Assembly: GCF_002209565.1 (NCBI RefSeq)
Contig: NZ_NJIH01000003.1
Coordinates: forward strand, 682,001 to 746,000
DNA from: Candidimonas nitroreducens
GTDB taxonomy: Bacteria; Pseudomonadota; Gammaproteobacteria; Burkholderiales; Burkholderiaceae_B
DNA: 64,000 bases
Reading direction: 5' to 3'
Shown: one piece after another, positions 8,379 to 16,466 of the stretch
Layout of the letters: the number at the start of each line of letters is the position of its first letter
Position numbering within the stretch: position 1 is the stretch's first letter
Made by a program: the position numbers and the translations under genes
Notes under the pieces: model-generated
The model's database searches: none
Seen by the model: only the letters and a program-made list of their open reading frames with translations
What the model was told of the DNA's origin: nothing

Positions 8379-9914
8379 TCAATAGCTGGTCGGCCAGTTG
8401 GACAGTCGATGTTGTCCTATGCCGCCCGTAGGCGCTCTGGAGTTTATGGCCAATATGGACTTCAGATAGTCACGTGTTTCCAGCGGGGTGATGACGTCCT
8501 GAATCTCATATAGTGCCGCAAGCGCCCATGGCGCATTGTCCTGGGTGACACTGTCGGCCAGTTGCTTGAAACGCTCGGGCTCGTCTTCGTAGCGTATCCC
8601 GTGCAGCACGTTTACTGCGGTGCCGGCGTCCATGAATCCATAGTCTGCTTCGGGCCACGCTGCAGCTACGTTGCTATTGCGCCCGCCTCCCATGTTCAGG
8701 TAGGCCTGCCCATAGTTTTTCCGCAGGGTAATAGTGATTTTCGGGACGGTTACTTGCGTCAGTGCGTTCATCCAATTCATGATGCGTCCGGGCGCACCAC
8801 GCTTTTCGCCGTCGATGCCGATGAGAAACCCCGGTTGATCTACCAGAAAAACCAGTGGAACGTTGAACGAGTCGCATAGCACCAGAAAACTGGTGGCCTT
8901 GGCGCAAGCGTCCACGTCGATGGAGCCACCTTTGAATTTTGGGTTGTTGGCTATGATGCCAACTGTTTTGCCGTCGATGCGGCCCAGCGCGGTGACTAGC
9001 GATTTACCGAATCTGGGCTTGAGTTCGAACAGTGAATCTTTATCGAGTATCCGACAGATAGCTTCACGGATGTCGTAGGTTTTTGTGCGAGACTGCGGCA
9101 CAATGTCCAGAATGTCTTTGATCGCATCGTCAGAGCCCGCGGGCACAGGCGCTACCGGAGGGGCTTCGCCATTATGGCTGGGCAGATAGCTGAGAAAGCG
9201 TTTGACTTGTTCGAGTGCTTCTTCGTCCGTATCGACCGCGACGTCGACGAGCCCGGTGGTGCTGGTGTGCAGCTTCCAGCCGCCTAGTTCTTCGGGGTCG
9301 ACACTTTGCTTGATGGCAAGTGCGGTAACTCGGCTGCTCGCCACAGCCATGGTTGCTCCTTTTCGCATCACCACGAAGTCGGACAAGCATGAATACCAAG
9401 TCGATGAGCCGTAGCAACTGCCCAGCAGCGCCGATACCCAGGGCGTGCGGCGATCACGCAGATACTCGATCGGATCCTGTCCCAAGATGGCACGGCCTTC
9501 CGCACCCATGCGGTCAGGCATGCGTGCGCCGGCCGATTCGCCAAGCAAGATGAGCGGCATGCCGGAATCTTTGGCTATGGCGCGGATGTGCTTGATTTTT
9601 TTACCATTGACTACGCTGCTCGAGGCCCCCAGAACGGTGAAATCGTTTGAAACCACGGCGACGGGGCGCTTTTTTATCGTGCCGAACCCGGCGATTTTGC
9701 CGTCGGCCGGAGTCTTGTCGCGTACCGCAGGGCGGTACGAGGCAGATAGCAGCCCGAATTCGCGAAAGCTGTCCTGGTCGAGCAATAGGTCGAGTCGTTC
9801 GCGTGCGTTCAGCACGTTTTGAGTGCGCCGCTTTGCGAGACGTTCCGCGCCGCCCATGGCCAGCGCCTTGGCGCGCCGTTGTTGCAGTTCGGTATAGTGT
9901 GAGTCTTGGCTCAT
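8379..9914 (-). CDS. Acyl-CoA carboxylase carboxyltransferase subunit (PccB-like)
   Basis: Transfers CO2 from carboxybiotin to an acyl-CoA. 511 aa with fused N- and C-terminal crotonase-like carboxyltransferase halves, as in PccB/MccB families. Visible motifs include GESAGARMPDRM in the N-half and VDQPGFLIGIDGEKRG and YGQAYLNMGGGRNSN in the C-half. In the last segment, propionyl- or acetyl-specific enzymes have different residues near the acyl pocket (AYxVMGSK), so the substrate may be unusual; this is inference. First gene of the operon. ATG 9914 lies about 31 nt after the inferred transcription start of the promoter at 9952-9980. Confidence 0.9.
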   Translation of the reverse strand: MSQDSHYTELQQRRAKALAMGGAERLAKRRTQNVLNARERLDLLLDQDSFREFGLLSASYRPAVRDKTPADGKIAGFGTIKKRPVAVVSNDFTVLGASSSVVNGKKIKHIRAIAKDSGMPLILLGESAGARMPDRMGAEGRAILGQDPIEYLRDRRTPWVSALLGSCYGSSTWYSCLSDFVVMRKGATMAVASSRVTALAIKQSVDPEELGGWKLHTSTTGLVDVAVDTDEEALEQVKRFLSYLPSHNGEAPPVAPVPAGSDDAIKDILDIVPQSRTKTYDIREAICRILDKDSLFELKPRFGKSLVTALGRIDGKTVGIIANNPKFKGGSIDVDACAKATSFLVLCDSFNVPLVFLVDQPGFLIGIDGEKRGAPGRIMNWMNALTQVTVPKITITLRKNYGQAYLNMGGGRNSNVAAAWPEADYGFMDAGTAVNVLHGIRYEDEPERFKQLADSVTQDNAPWALAALYEIQDVITPLETRDYLKSILAINSRAPTGGIGQHRLSNWPTSY

Positions 9915-9951
9915 GGTCGTTGCTTGCCGGTGGTCAATTTTTATACAATAA

Positions 9952-9980
9952 ATTGTAGTAGTGATTGCTACTACTGTCAA
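9952..9980 (-). promoter_or_regulatory. Promoter plus TrmB-type operator of the carboxylase operon
   Basis: On the minus strand TTGACA (9980-9975) and TACAAT (9957-9952) are spaced by exactly 17 bp, close to the sigma-70 ideal. The spacer and edge of the -10 form the pseudo-palindrome GTAG-N12-CTAC (9955-9974), whose outer seven bases GTAGTAG/CTACTAC are perfectly symmetrical. The same box occurs at 11226-11245 and 16355-16374. A protein bound here would block RNA polymerase, so repression is inferred. Confidence 0.8.
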
Positions 9981-10106
9981 TTTGTGAAATGCCCCTGGCG
10001 GCTTGCTCGGTGCGGGGGCCAGCAGCTTTCGTTGGCATCCGGTTTACGATGGAATCACCTTCTGTTTACACGGTGATCTGGCATATAGAATGGAAGAAAT
10101 ACTCTT

Positions 10107-11027
10107 ATGGCAAAACAGCGTGTTGTAACGAAAACCAGTCTGAGAAAACGCAATGGCGAAGCTGTAGATCCGGTGCATGATTTGCAGCGTCTTGGTTTTT
10201 CCGAGTACGAGGCATGTACCTATCTGAGCTTGTTGCGCGGTAGCCCGGCTACGGCGTACGAGGTGAGCAAGAATGCAGGCCTGCCGCGCGCCAATACTTA
10301 TGCTGCGCTTGAAAGCCTTGCAAAGCAGCAAGCTGTTCAGCCCGTTAGCGAGAATCCTGTGCGCTACGTGCCGGTCGAGCCGGGCGTACTGTTGCAAAGA
10401 ATCTCTTCCGACGTCAGCGATCTGTGTGATCGCCTGCAGAAGCAGTTCGAGGAGCTGGAGCCACAAGAGAGTTCCGATGTGGTGTGGAGCCTGGAGGGGG
10501 ATGACAGAATCACGGCGAAAATTGATGAGTTGATCGACACGGCAACTCGCCATGTCTGGATCAAAGCTTCGACGGAAGTTCTGCGTAAACATGCGCCACG
10601 CATGAAGAAGGCTGCGGCGCGAGGCGTCAAGCTGGTATTCGTGGTTTTCGGCGATGACGTCAAATTCCTGCGCTTTGGGAAAAACAGCAAGGTTTACCTG
10701 CACGAAGGTAACGGCCTGCGAGTTGGGGGTGCAGACAATCTTTTCACGCTTGCCATCGATTATCACGTGGCTTTAATGGCGAGTCTGGGGCCTGTGTTGA
10801 CGGGCGCTTACACCACTAATCCAGCTGTGGTGCGTATGGCTGAAACTTTGATCCGCCATGACGTCTACATGGCTGAAATGATGTCGTTCCTCGGCGATCA
10901 GATTGAGTCGCGCTTTGGACGTGGCCTGGTGGAATTGAGGAAAGATCTGTTCTCCCCCGATCAGATGGCGCTTTTGTCGGCCAACCTGGGCAAAGACGCC
11001 GGGAAGCCCGCTAAGGGCGCTGACTGA
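10107..11027 (+). CDS. TrmB-like transcriptional regulator, candidate repressor of the carboxylase/ALDH regulon
   Basis: DNA-binding regulator of 306 aa. Residues about 25-100 form a TrmB-type winged helix (LGFSEYEACTYLSLLRGS, then LPRANTYAALESL as recognition region), followed by a coiled linker. From about 128 there is a TrmB sensor/PLD-like domain (VWSLEGDDRI, HVWIKAS, RGVKLVFVVFG). TrmB proteins are best known as archaeal sugar regulators; here the effector is probably an intermediate of the neighbouring pathway (inference). It is divergent from the carboxylase operon, and a shared box occurs at three nearby promoters. Its own promoter is not clear: TTTACA 10065 and TAGAAT 10086 are only 15 bp apart. 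Confidence 0.85.
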   Translation: MAKQRVVTKTSLRKRNGEAVDPVHDLQRLGFSEYEACTYLSLLRGSPATAYEVSKNAGLPRANTYAALESLAKQQAVQPVSENPVRYVPVEPGVLLQRISSDVSDLCDRLQKQFEELEPQESSDVVWSLEGDDRITAKIDELIDTATRHVWIKASTEVLRKHAPRMKKAAARGVKLVFVVFGDDVKFLRFGKNSKVYLHEGNGLRVGGADNLFTLAIDYHVALMASLGPVLTGAYTTNPAVVRMAETLIRHDVYMAEMMSFLGDQIESRFGRGLVELRKDLFSPDQMALLSANLGKDAGKPAKGAD

Positions 11028-11403
11028 AGCAGCCTCCGAGTGGCTTGCTGCTTGTTTGCGTCGGTGCCTGCGTAGCGGTTTCCCCTCTGTAGGCATATAG
11101 CCATATAGTCGCGTTTGTGGGCCGGTCAGGCATGGGCGCCGCGATCGAGCCGCGCCTGCGACGGCAAGCCAAAATTGTGCACGAAACTCTTTGGGCATGG
11201 CATCGATGTTTGTTCTGATTGACTAGTAGCAGCTATAAGAACTACGATAAAAAACTATAAGAAAAGTGGCGGTGATTGCGCTGCGATGTTGTGGTTCTGT
11301 CGCGAAGGCATAGCCGCTTTCACAGAGTGGGGGCGTATGGATACCTTGGCCCTGGTGCGAGCCAATTCGAAGTAGCCCCATACTTCAATCCTGGAGACAT
11401 GTG
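11028..11403. other. 376-bp noncoding leader region before the Bug receptor gene
   Basis: No convincing gene. The first 190 bases show nothing I can interpret. The promoter and operator at 11219-11248 lie here, leaving an untranslated leader of roughly 150 nt before ATG 11404; I see no clear hairpin or leader peptide in it. Confidence 0.5.
11219..11248 (+). promoter_or_regulatory. Promoter plus TrmB-type operator of the Bug gene at 11404
   Basis: TTGACT (11219-11224) and TACGAT (11243-11248) are separated by 18 bp. Between them lies GTAG-N12-CTAC (11226-11245). Its inner 5' part CAGC is identical to the box at 16355-16374, and its 3' part GAACTAC differs there by one base (CAACTAC). It is the third member of the same operator family and ties this receptor to the carboxylase and aldehyde dehydrogenase operons. 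Confidence 0.72.
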
Positions 11404-12384
11404 ATGCGAAAGCTTATCCTTTTGAGTCTGGCTGCTTTTTTTTCTGTTCTGTGCTTGAGAAATGCTGTTGCGGAACCACAGCAGCCGGGACGGGATACGC
11501 AATTCATTGTTCCTGCCGGGCCCGGGGGCTCTTTGGATATCGTTGCTAGAAAGCTTCAGGAGCTGTTGCTGAAGAAGAAACTGGTCAGCAGTTTTGTCGT
11601 GCTCAACAAACCTGGCGCGGGGGCTCAGCTCGCTTTGAATGTGTTGGATCAGAACTTGGGTAACCCCAACTTTCTGATGACTTTGCCCACTGCCATCATC
11701 AACAATAGCTATCTGGGGGTGATCAAGACCACGTACAAGAATTACACGCCGATCGCTATGTTGCTTGATGGCTATATTGGTGTGCTGGTGCGCAGCGATT
11801 CCCCTTTCAAGACGGCTAAAGACTTGATCGACCAGCTCAAGAAGGATCCGGACAGCCTGAACATTGCCATTGCCGCCAGCCTGGGCAACGATATTCATGT
11901 GGGCGTGGCCAAAGCTTTGATGCTCGCCGGCGTCGATATTTCAAAGCTGACGTTTGTGCCGTTCAAGTCGTCGGGCGTATCCATTACCAATCTCATCGGC
12001 GGCAACGTGGACGTCGTCGGGGCGACAACGCCAACCATTATTCCGGCTTTGCAAACGGGCAAGGTTCGTGTGTTGGCCATCGGTTCGCCTGAACGCCTGA
12101 AAGGCCCCTTGAGTAATGTTCCGACTTGGAAAGAACTGGGTATCGATACGATTACCTCGTCACCGCAGGGCGTGCTGGCTCCCAAAGGCATTACGCCCGA
12201 ACAGGTGAAGTTCTGGGAATCGAACTTCAGGCAAGTAACCGAAACTCAGGAGTGGCACGACTTCCTGGAGCAAAACCAGTGGGCGCCCCGCTTCATGGGG
12301 GCATCACAAACGGTGGACATGCTTGCTTCGGAAACCAAGTCCATCGAAGAAGTGCTGGACAAGCTGCATCTGAAGAAACAGTGA
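11404..12384 (+). CDS. Bug (TctC-type) periplasmic receptor
   Basis: Periplasmic solute receptor, about 326 aa, usually binding small carboxylates. The signal peptide (MRKLILLSLAAFFSVLC...) ends near NAVA. The Bug beta-strand with PAGPGGSLDIVARKL is present, as is the C-terminal PQGVLAPKGITPEQV region. ATG 11404 sits seven bases after GGAG and is preferred over GTG 11401. No TctA/TctB gene is nearby. It shares its operator with the carboxylase and ALDH operons, so its ligand may be the substrate of that pathway. Confidence 0.88.
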   Translation: MRKLILLSLAAFFSVLCLRNAVAEPQQPGRDTQFIVPAGPGGSLDIVARKLQELLLKKKLVSSFVVLNKPGAGAQLALNVLDQNLGNPNFLMTLPTAIINNSYLGVIKTTYKNYTPIAMLLDGYIGVLVRSDSPFKTAKDLIDQLKKDPDSLNIAIAASLGNDIHVGVAKALMLAGVDISKLTFVPFKSSGVSITNLIGGNVDVVGATTPTIIPALQTGKVRVLAIGSPERLKGPLSNVPTWKELGIDTITSSPQGVLAPKGITPEQVKFWESNFRQVTETQEWHDFLEQNQWAPRFMGASQTVDMLASETKSIEEVLDKLHLKKQ

Positions 12385-12390
12385 AAGTAG

Positions 12391-12426
12391 CCGGCCGGCC
12401 GTCGTCCGGGACGAAAGGCTGGCCGG
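12391..12426. terminator. Possible hairpin terminator between convergent Bug genes
   Basis: CCGGCCGGCC (12391-12400) can pair with GGCTGGCCGG (12417-12426) with one mismatch, and CGTC/GACG can pair inside. It lies just past the stop of the plus-strand receptor and before the end of the convergent minus-strand operon. There is no T-tract, so termination is uncertain. Confidence 0.35.
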
Positions 12427-12527
12427 GTAAACTTCAAAGAATTTGCGTTGTCAATGCAAAGGATCGACGTTAATTTCCCGGCCCTGCTGTGTTTTGTCGG
12501 ATGAGTAGTCGGTGTGGCTTGGTTTCG

Positions 12528-13538
12528 TTATTGGATCAGGTGCAATTTCTTCACCATGCCACCCCACTTACGCATGCCTTCTTCCACCGACTTCCTGGCC
12601 TGCGCGAGCGAGCCCCCCGTGGGCACCGTTCCCTCACTGGCGAGAATGTGTTTGACTTCGTCGTTCTTGAGCGCGGCGTTAATGTCTTTGTTCAAGCGTT
12701 CGAGCAAAGGTTTGGGGATGCCCGCTGGCGCCGCCACGCCGAACCAGCTAATGGCCTCATAGCCGGGCAGGCCGGCTTCGGCAATGGTAGGTATCGAAGG
12801 CGCCACCGGAGAACGGTGGGCGGATGTAACGCCCAGAACCTTGATGCGGGGGCTGCCGATATATCCCTTGATCAAAGGGAATGGGGCGAAATTGAGGTCG
12901 ATGATGCCGGACAAGGTATCGGTCACGGACGGGCCACTGCCTTTGTAGGGAACGTGGATCATGGAAATGCCAGCCATCGATGCAAACAGCTCTCCGAATA
13001 AATGGTTGGATGAGCCTGTTCCTGAAGATCCGTAATGTAGCTTGTCCGGGTGCGCCTTGGCATAGGCGATCAGGCCTTTGACGTCGCTGTATGGCTGCTT
13101 GGCATTGGCGATCAGGTATAGGGGTGGAGCCGCGAGCTGGATGACCGGAACCAGGTCGGTCAATGGTTTGTAGCGCAGTTGGGGGCGTATGGCGTTGGCC
13201 ACCAACATATTGCCGAATGTGGCGATCCCCAGGGTGTAGCCATCGGGCGGGGATGTCGCGACTGTCTCCAGGCCTATCGTCCCGGTCGCTCCTGGTCGAT
13301 TTTCAACAACTACGCTTTGATGCCATTTTTTCGATAGCTCAGTGGCGAGTACTCGGGCCAGCGAATCGGTGGTGCCTCCGGGCGAGTACGGAACAATTAT
13401 CTTGACTGGGTGTGAGGGAAAGATGTCTTGCTTCGCGCCGTGCGCCGGGGCCGGTGTGGAACAAGAAAAAATGCCCAACAGCCCCGCCAGCATCACGGCG
13501 GGCCCAGAGGCTTTACGGTTTTGTCGCAAGAAGTGCAT
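12528..13538 (-). CDS. Bug (TctC-type) receptor, possibly a lipoprotein
   Basis: Solute receptor of about 336 aa, last in the operon with aldehyde dehydrogenase and the TPP decarboxylase. It has the Bug start FPSHPVKIIVPYSPGGTTD, then NRPGATGTIGLE and SPPDGYTLG. The N-terminus has a hydrophobic stretch ending IFSC, which could be a lipobox with lipidated Cys, unlike the soluble Bugs around it. ATG 13538 follows GGAGG with six-base spacing; an upstream in-frame start is not needed. It lies 153 bp after the decarboxylase beta gene. Two different Bugs in one regulon suggest two related ligands or a sensing role. Confidence 0.87.
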   Translation of the reverse strand: MHFLRQNRKASGPAVMLAGLLGIFSCSTPAPAHGAKQDIFPSHPVKIIVPYSPGGTTDSLARVLATELSKKWHQSVVVENRPGATGTIGLETVATSPPDGYTLGIATFGNMLVANAIRPQLRYKPLTDLVPVIQLAAPPLYLIANAKQPYSDVKGLIAYAKAHPDKLHYGSSGTGSSNHLFGELFASMAGISMIHVPYKGSGPSVTDTLSGIIDLNFAPFPLIKGYIGSPRIKVLGVTSAHRSPVAPSIPTIAEAGLPGYEAISWFGVAAPAGIPKPLLERLNKDINAALKNDEVKHILASEGTVPTGGSLAQARKSVEEGMRKWGGMVKKLHLIQ

Positions 13539-13690
13539 AGGTATCCTCCGTTTCAACAGAGCGTCATGCCTTCGAGCCGGTTATGCGTGGCTTTGCAAGA
13601 CATGCGCTTACACAAAAGCATCTCTTTCAATGCACGCACGGAACCAAGCCGGCCCCGTACAGGGCCGAACGACATCCGTGTGGCGGGTTT

Positions 13691-14290
13691 TTAGTGTTGG
13701 CTTAGAAGGGCATTGCGAAAGCGCAGCTTCATGAGTACACCATCGCGTGTTTTTGCCAGGTGTCCGGGATGCTTGGGTGAAACCTTGAAATTGATTACCA
13801 CTGGCCCGACACCATGCAGCAAGTCTTTAATGGCCTCGTCCACCTGGCCTTCTTGGTCTACCGTGCGGGCTATTGGTATGCCGCAAGATGCGGCGACTTC
13901 ACCCAGCTCGACACTCTGGGATGTGGCGGTCAGTTGATCCCCTGTCTCGCCATAAATGCCATTGTCGAAAATGGCCAGCGACAGATTCTTGGCGCCGGAT
14001 ATGGCGCAAGTGGCCAAGGATCCCAGACCGCACAGGACATCGCCGTCGCCCATGAGCACCATGATCCGCTTGTCCGGCTGGGCCAGGGCCAGCCCTAGGC
14101 CGACCATGGTCGCGCCGCCGAGCGCGCCATGAAGATTGAATATCAGCGGGTGGTCGGCGCCACGTGCCGCGACGGAGTCATAGGAGGCGCTACTCAGTCC
14201 GGTAATCACCGGCATTTTGTCCTGATCCTTGAGAAGCTTCTTGACGATTTCGCGTCGATCCAGGGTGTATGAAGTATGTCGGCTATTCAT
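13691..14290 (-). CDS. TPP-dependent 2-oxoacid decarboxylase, beta subunit (ComE/phosphonopyruvate decarboxylase-like)
   Basis: TPP-binding half of a two-subunit decarboxylase of the sulfopyruvate/phosphonopyruvate decarboxylase family, converting a 2-oxoacid to the aldehyde. 199 aa. The TPP/Mg motif runs from GDG (residues 81-83) to N110, with 26 residues between, and NGIYGETGDQ follows. ATG 14290 begins four bases after the alpha-subunit stop, so the two are coupled. In methanogens such pairs make coenzyme M, but here the aldehyde dehydrogenase partner points to catabolism. The exact 2-oxoacid is unknown. Confidence 0.85.
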   Translation of the reverse strand: MNSRHTSYTLDRREIVKKLLKDQDKMPVITGLSSASYDSVAARGADHPLIFNLHGALGGATMVGLGLALAQPDKRIMVLMGDGDVLCGLGSLATCAISGAKNLSLAIFDNGIYGETGDQLTATSQSVELGEVAASCGIPIARTVDQEGQVDEAIKDLLHGVGPVVINFKVSPKHPGHLAKTRDGVLMKLRFRNALLSQH

Positions 14291-14294
14291 GTTC

Positions 14295-14834
14295 TTACCT
14301 AAGGAAGCGTTTGACGCCCATCACTCGTTGGCTGAAAAAAACGCCGACGCCGTTCAGGGTATTGAAGGCCTGTTCGGCTGCCGCGGCGACGCTCGGCCCA
14401 GCGTCCTGCACATCGCTCACCCGCATGGTGTGAAACCCGGCCATCTTGAAGTAGTCCTGGCAGCGCTGACCCATGGGAACCTGCCAGCGATTCCCTTCCG
14501 CCCAACTGGAGCGCCACGAGACCAGAGCCAGCAAGGGGAATTGGCAGACTTCGGACATTGACGCGGTATTGATAATGTTGCCGACCCCAGTGCTTTGCAT
14601 TATCAGGCAGCCCTTGGCGCCACCCAGCCAACAGCCAGCGAGTAGAGTCGGGCCTTCGGATTCGTTGGTAAGCGGAATGGTCTTCATGTCTTTGTCCGCC
14701 AGGCACAAATCAATAATTTCCTTCATGCCGCCGTCCGGCACGAAGGCAACCACGGTTACACCCTGGCTCTTTAAGGCGTTATAGACGTCTTGCGACCAAT
14801 TGCCGGCCGTGCCGTCCGAAACTTCGCTTGCCAT
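14295..14834 (-). CDS. TPP-dependent 2-oxoacid decarboxylase, alpha subunit (ComD-like)
   Basis: Pyrimidine-binding half of the decarboxylase, 179 aa. The family pattern is visible: VYNALKSQGVTVVAFVPDGG, then NESEGPTLLAGCWLGG with the TPP-activating Glu, and MQSTGVGNIINT. ATG 14834 has AGAGGAAC upstream. It lies 25 bp downstream of the aldehyde dehydrogenase stop and four bases ahead of the beta subunit. The split organisation matches ComDE and differs from the single-chain benzoylformate and pyruvate decarboxylases. Confidence 0.85.
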   Translation of the reverse strand: MASEVSDGTAGNWSQDVYNALKSQGVTVVAFVPDGGMKEIIDLCLADKDMKTIPLTNESEGPTLLAGCWLGGAKGCLIMQSTGVGNIINTASMSEVCQFPLLALVSWRSSWAEGNRWQVPMGQRCQDYFKMAGFHTMRVSDVQDAGPSVAAAAEQAFNTLNGVGVFFSQRVMGVKRFLR

Positions 14835-14859
14835 AGTTTTGTTCCTCTTGTTGCTTGCT

Positions 14860-16305
14860 TTATTGGAATACGATGAGTCGTTCGCGGGTCATGGCTCGAA
14901 CCGAGTCCGCCGGGCTTTCGCGCCCATACCCTGACAGGCGGTCTCCGCCGTAGGGGATTTGGTCGGGGCGAAAGGTCGACGTACCATTGACGATGATGGC
15001 GCCCGCTATGACGCTGCGATGTGCTTGCAGCGCTATGGAAACAGATTCGGTAAACAGTCCGAAGTTGATGCCGTACCCGGTGGCATTCACCCAATCGAAC
15101 GTCTGCTGGATATTGCAGTATTCATGCACGATCACGACCGGGCCGAAGATTTCCTCGCACACTACTTGGGAGTCGAGAGAGGCTTTGACCAGCACGGTAG
15201 GCTCTACCATGGTGCCGTCTCTGTGGCCGCCGGTCAGGCACCGCGCCCCTGCTCGAACAGCAGCTTCGATCCGCTCTACGATGCGCTGCGCTGCGGCCAG
15301 GTTGATGACGGGGCCAAGGTCGGTCTGCGGATCGAGCGGATCGCCGACTTTGAGCGCTTCGACTCGCGCGACTAACATTTTTTTGAAGGCAGTGGCGACA
15401 TCAGTGTGCACGAAGATATTCTGTACCGATGCGCAACTTTGCCCCGCGAGGCGGAAGCCCGACGTGGCGCAGGCGGATGCGGCAAGCTCTAAATTAGCGT
15501 CCGAGTGCACGACTGTCGGCCCGAGTCCGCCGAGTTCGAGCGTACACGGGCGCATGCCGGCGGCCTCTTTGACCGCCTTGCCGGCGCGCAGAGAGCCAGT
15601 GAATGAAAGAAAGCCGAGCCGCTCGTCGGCAAAAAGCGCTTGCCCTGTCTGAGCCCGCCCTTGCAGCAAGTTGATGGCGCCGTCAGGAAAGCCTGCTTGA
15701 AGGAAGTGCCCCACCAAGCGGTCGACCGTTCCCGCTGCCTCGGGAGGGGCCTTGAGAACGCAGGTATTGCCCGCGGCCAGTGCGGGCGACAATTTGTGGC
15801 AAGACAGGTTGACTGGCGCGTTGAACGGCACGACCATGCCCACTGTTCCTATGGGGAAACGCTGGGACACTGCGAGCTTGCCTGCGCCGACTGGGCTGGC
15901 GTCCAGAGGTATTTGGCGCCCGGCGATGCGCGTAGCTTCTTCTGCGCTCAGGCTGATCACGTCTGCCGCGCGAGCCATCTCCACCCGGCTTTCGCGTATG
16001 GCCTTGCCGGTTTCGCGGCTGAGCAGAGCGGCCAATTCTGCAGAGTCGCGCCGCAGGCTTTCGGCCGCGGCGCGTAGACGCCGAGCCCTTTCGAAGCCGG
16101 GCAGTTCGGCCATTGCCGGCTGTGCAGCACAGGCCCTGGCCACGGCTTCTTGAACTTCTTTGACGCTTGCCTCGTGTACGCACGTGACTATGGTGCCGTC
16201 ATAGGGCGAAATAACATCCAGCCTCGAGGCGTCGAGCGCCGACGCGACGGCGGTGTTGTGGCCGACGTAGCCAGAGCTTTGAGAAAGGGAAGGTTTGTCT
16301 ACCAT
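14860..16305 (-). CDS. Aldehyde dehydrogenase (PhnY/lactaldehyde dehydrogenase-like)
   Basis: NAD(P)-dependent oxidation of an aldehyde, presumably the product of the decarboxylase encoded next. 481 aa, normal for the family. NAD-binding PFNAPVNLSCHK, FTGSLRAG, general-base segment LELGG and catalytic Cys291 in AGQSCASVQ are present. The SCxSVQ context is like phosphonoacetaldehyde, sulfoacetaldehyde and lactaldehyde dehydrogenases rather than betaine aldehyde dehydrogenases (family knowledge, moderate certainty). First gene of the operon, with ATG 16305 about 40 nt from the inferred start site. A free acid product would suit the ADP-forming ligase in the co-regulated operon. Confidence 0.88.
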   Translation of the reverse strand: MVDKPSLSQSSGYVGHNTAVASALDASRLDVISPYDGTIVTCVHEASVKEVQEAVARACAAQPAMAELPGFERARRLRAAAESLRRDSAELAALLSRETGKAIRESRVEMARAADVISLSAEEATRIAGRQIPLDASPVGAGKLAVSQRFPIGTVGMVVPFNAPVNLSCHKLSPALAAGNTCVLKAPPEAAGTVDRLVGHFLQAGFPDGAINLLQGRAQTGQALFADERLGFLSFTGSLRAGKAVKEAAGMRPCTLELGGLGPTVVHSDANLELAASACATSGFRLAGQSCASVQNIFVHTDVATAFKKMLVARVEALKVGDPLDPQTDLGPVINLAAAQRIVERIEAAVRAGARCLTGGHRDGTMVEPTVLVKASLDSQVVCEEIFGPVVIVHEYCNIQQTFDWVNATGYGINFGLFTESVSIALQAHRSVIAGAIIVNGTSTFRPDQIPYGGDRLSGYGRESPADSVRAMTRERLIVFQ

Positions 16306-16351
16306 CGCTGCACCATAGCTTGCAATGAATGCGTGGCTTTAATTGCAAAAT

Positions 16352-16380
16352 ATAGTAGCAGCAATGACAACTACTGTCAA
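16352..16380 (-). promoter_or_regulatory. Promoter plus TrmB-type operator of the ALDH/decarboxylase operon
   Basis: On the minus strand TTGACA (16380-16375) and TACTAT (16357-16352) are 17 bp apart. The spacer contains GTAG-N12-CTAC (16355-16374), at the same position relative to -35 and -10 as at 9952-9980. When the 9955-9974 box is reverse-complemented, nine of the twelve inner bases agree with this one. This repetition is the main evidence for a shared regulator. Confidence 0.8.
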
Positions 16381-16466
16381 CGAATTGCTGATGTGCGCCG
16401 TCGGCGTAGTAACGACACTGCGGCTTCAACGATGGTGCGCCGTTGCCTGCTCTTCCACCATGGTTT

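Noticed and set aside
10065-10091. Promoter of the TrmB-like gene (TTTACA and TAGAAT)
   Set aside because: The spacing is only 15 bp, and there is no supporting element, so it was not listed as a feature.
13691-14834. Coenzyme M biosynthesis
   Set aside because: Only the ComDE-like pair is present; the other coenzyme M genes are absent and the neighbours are catabolic.
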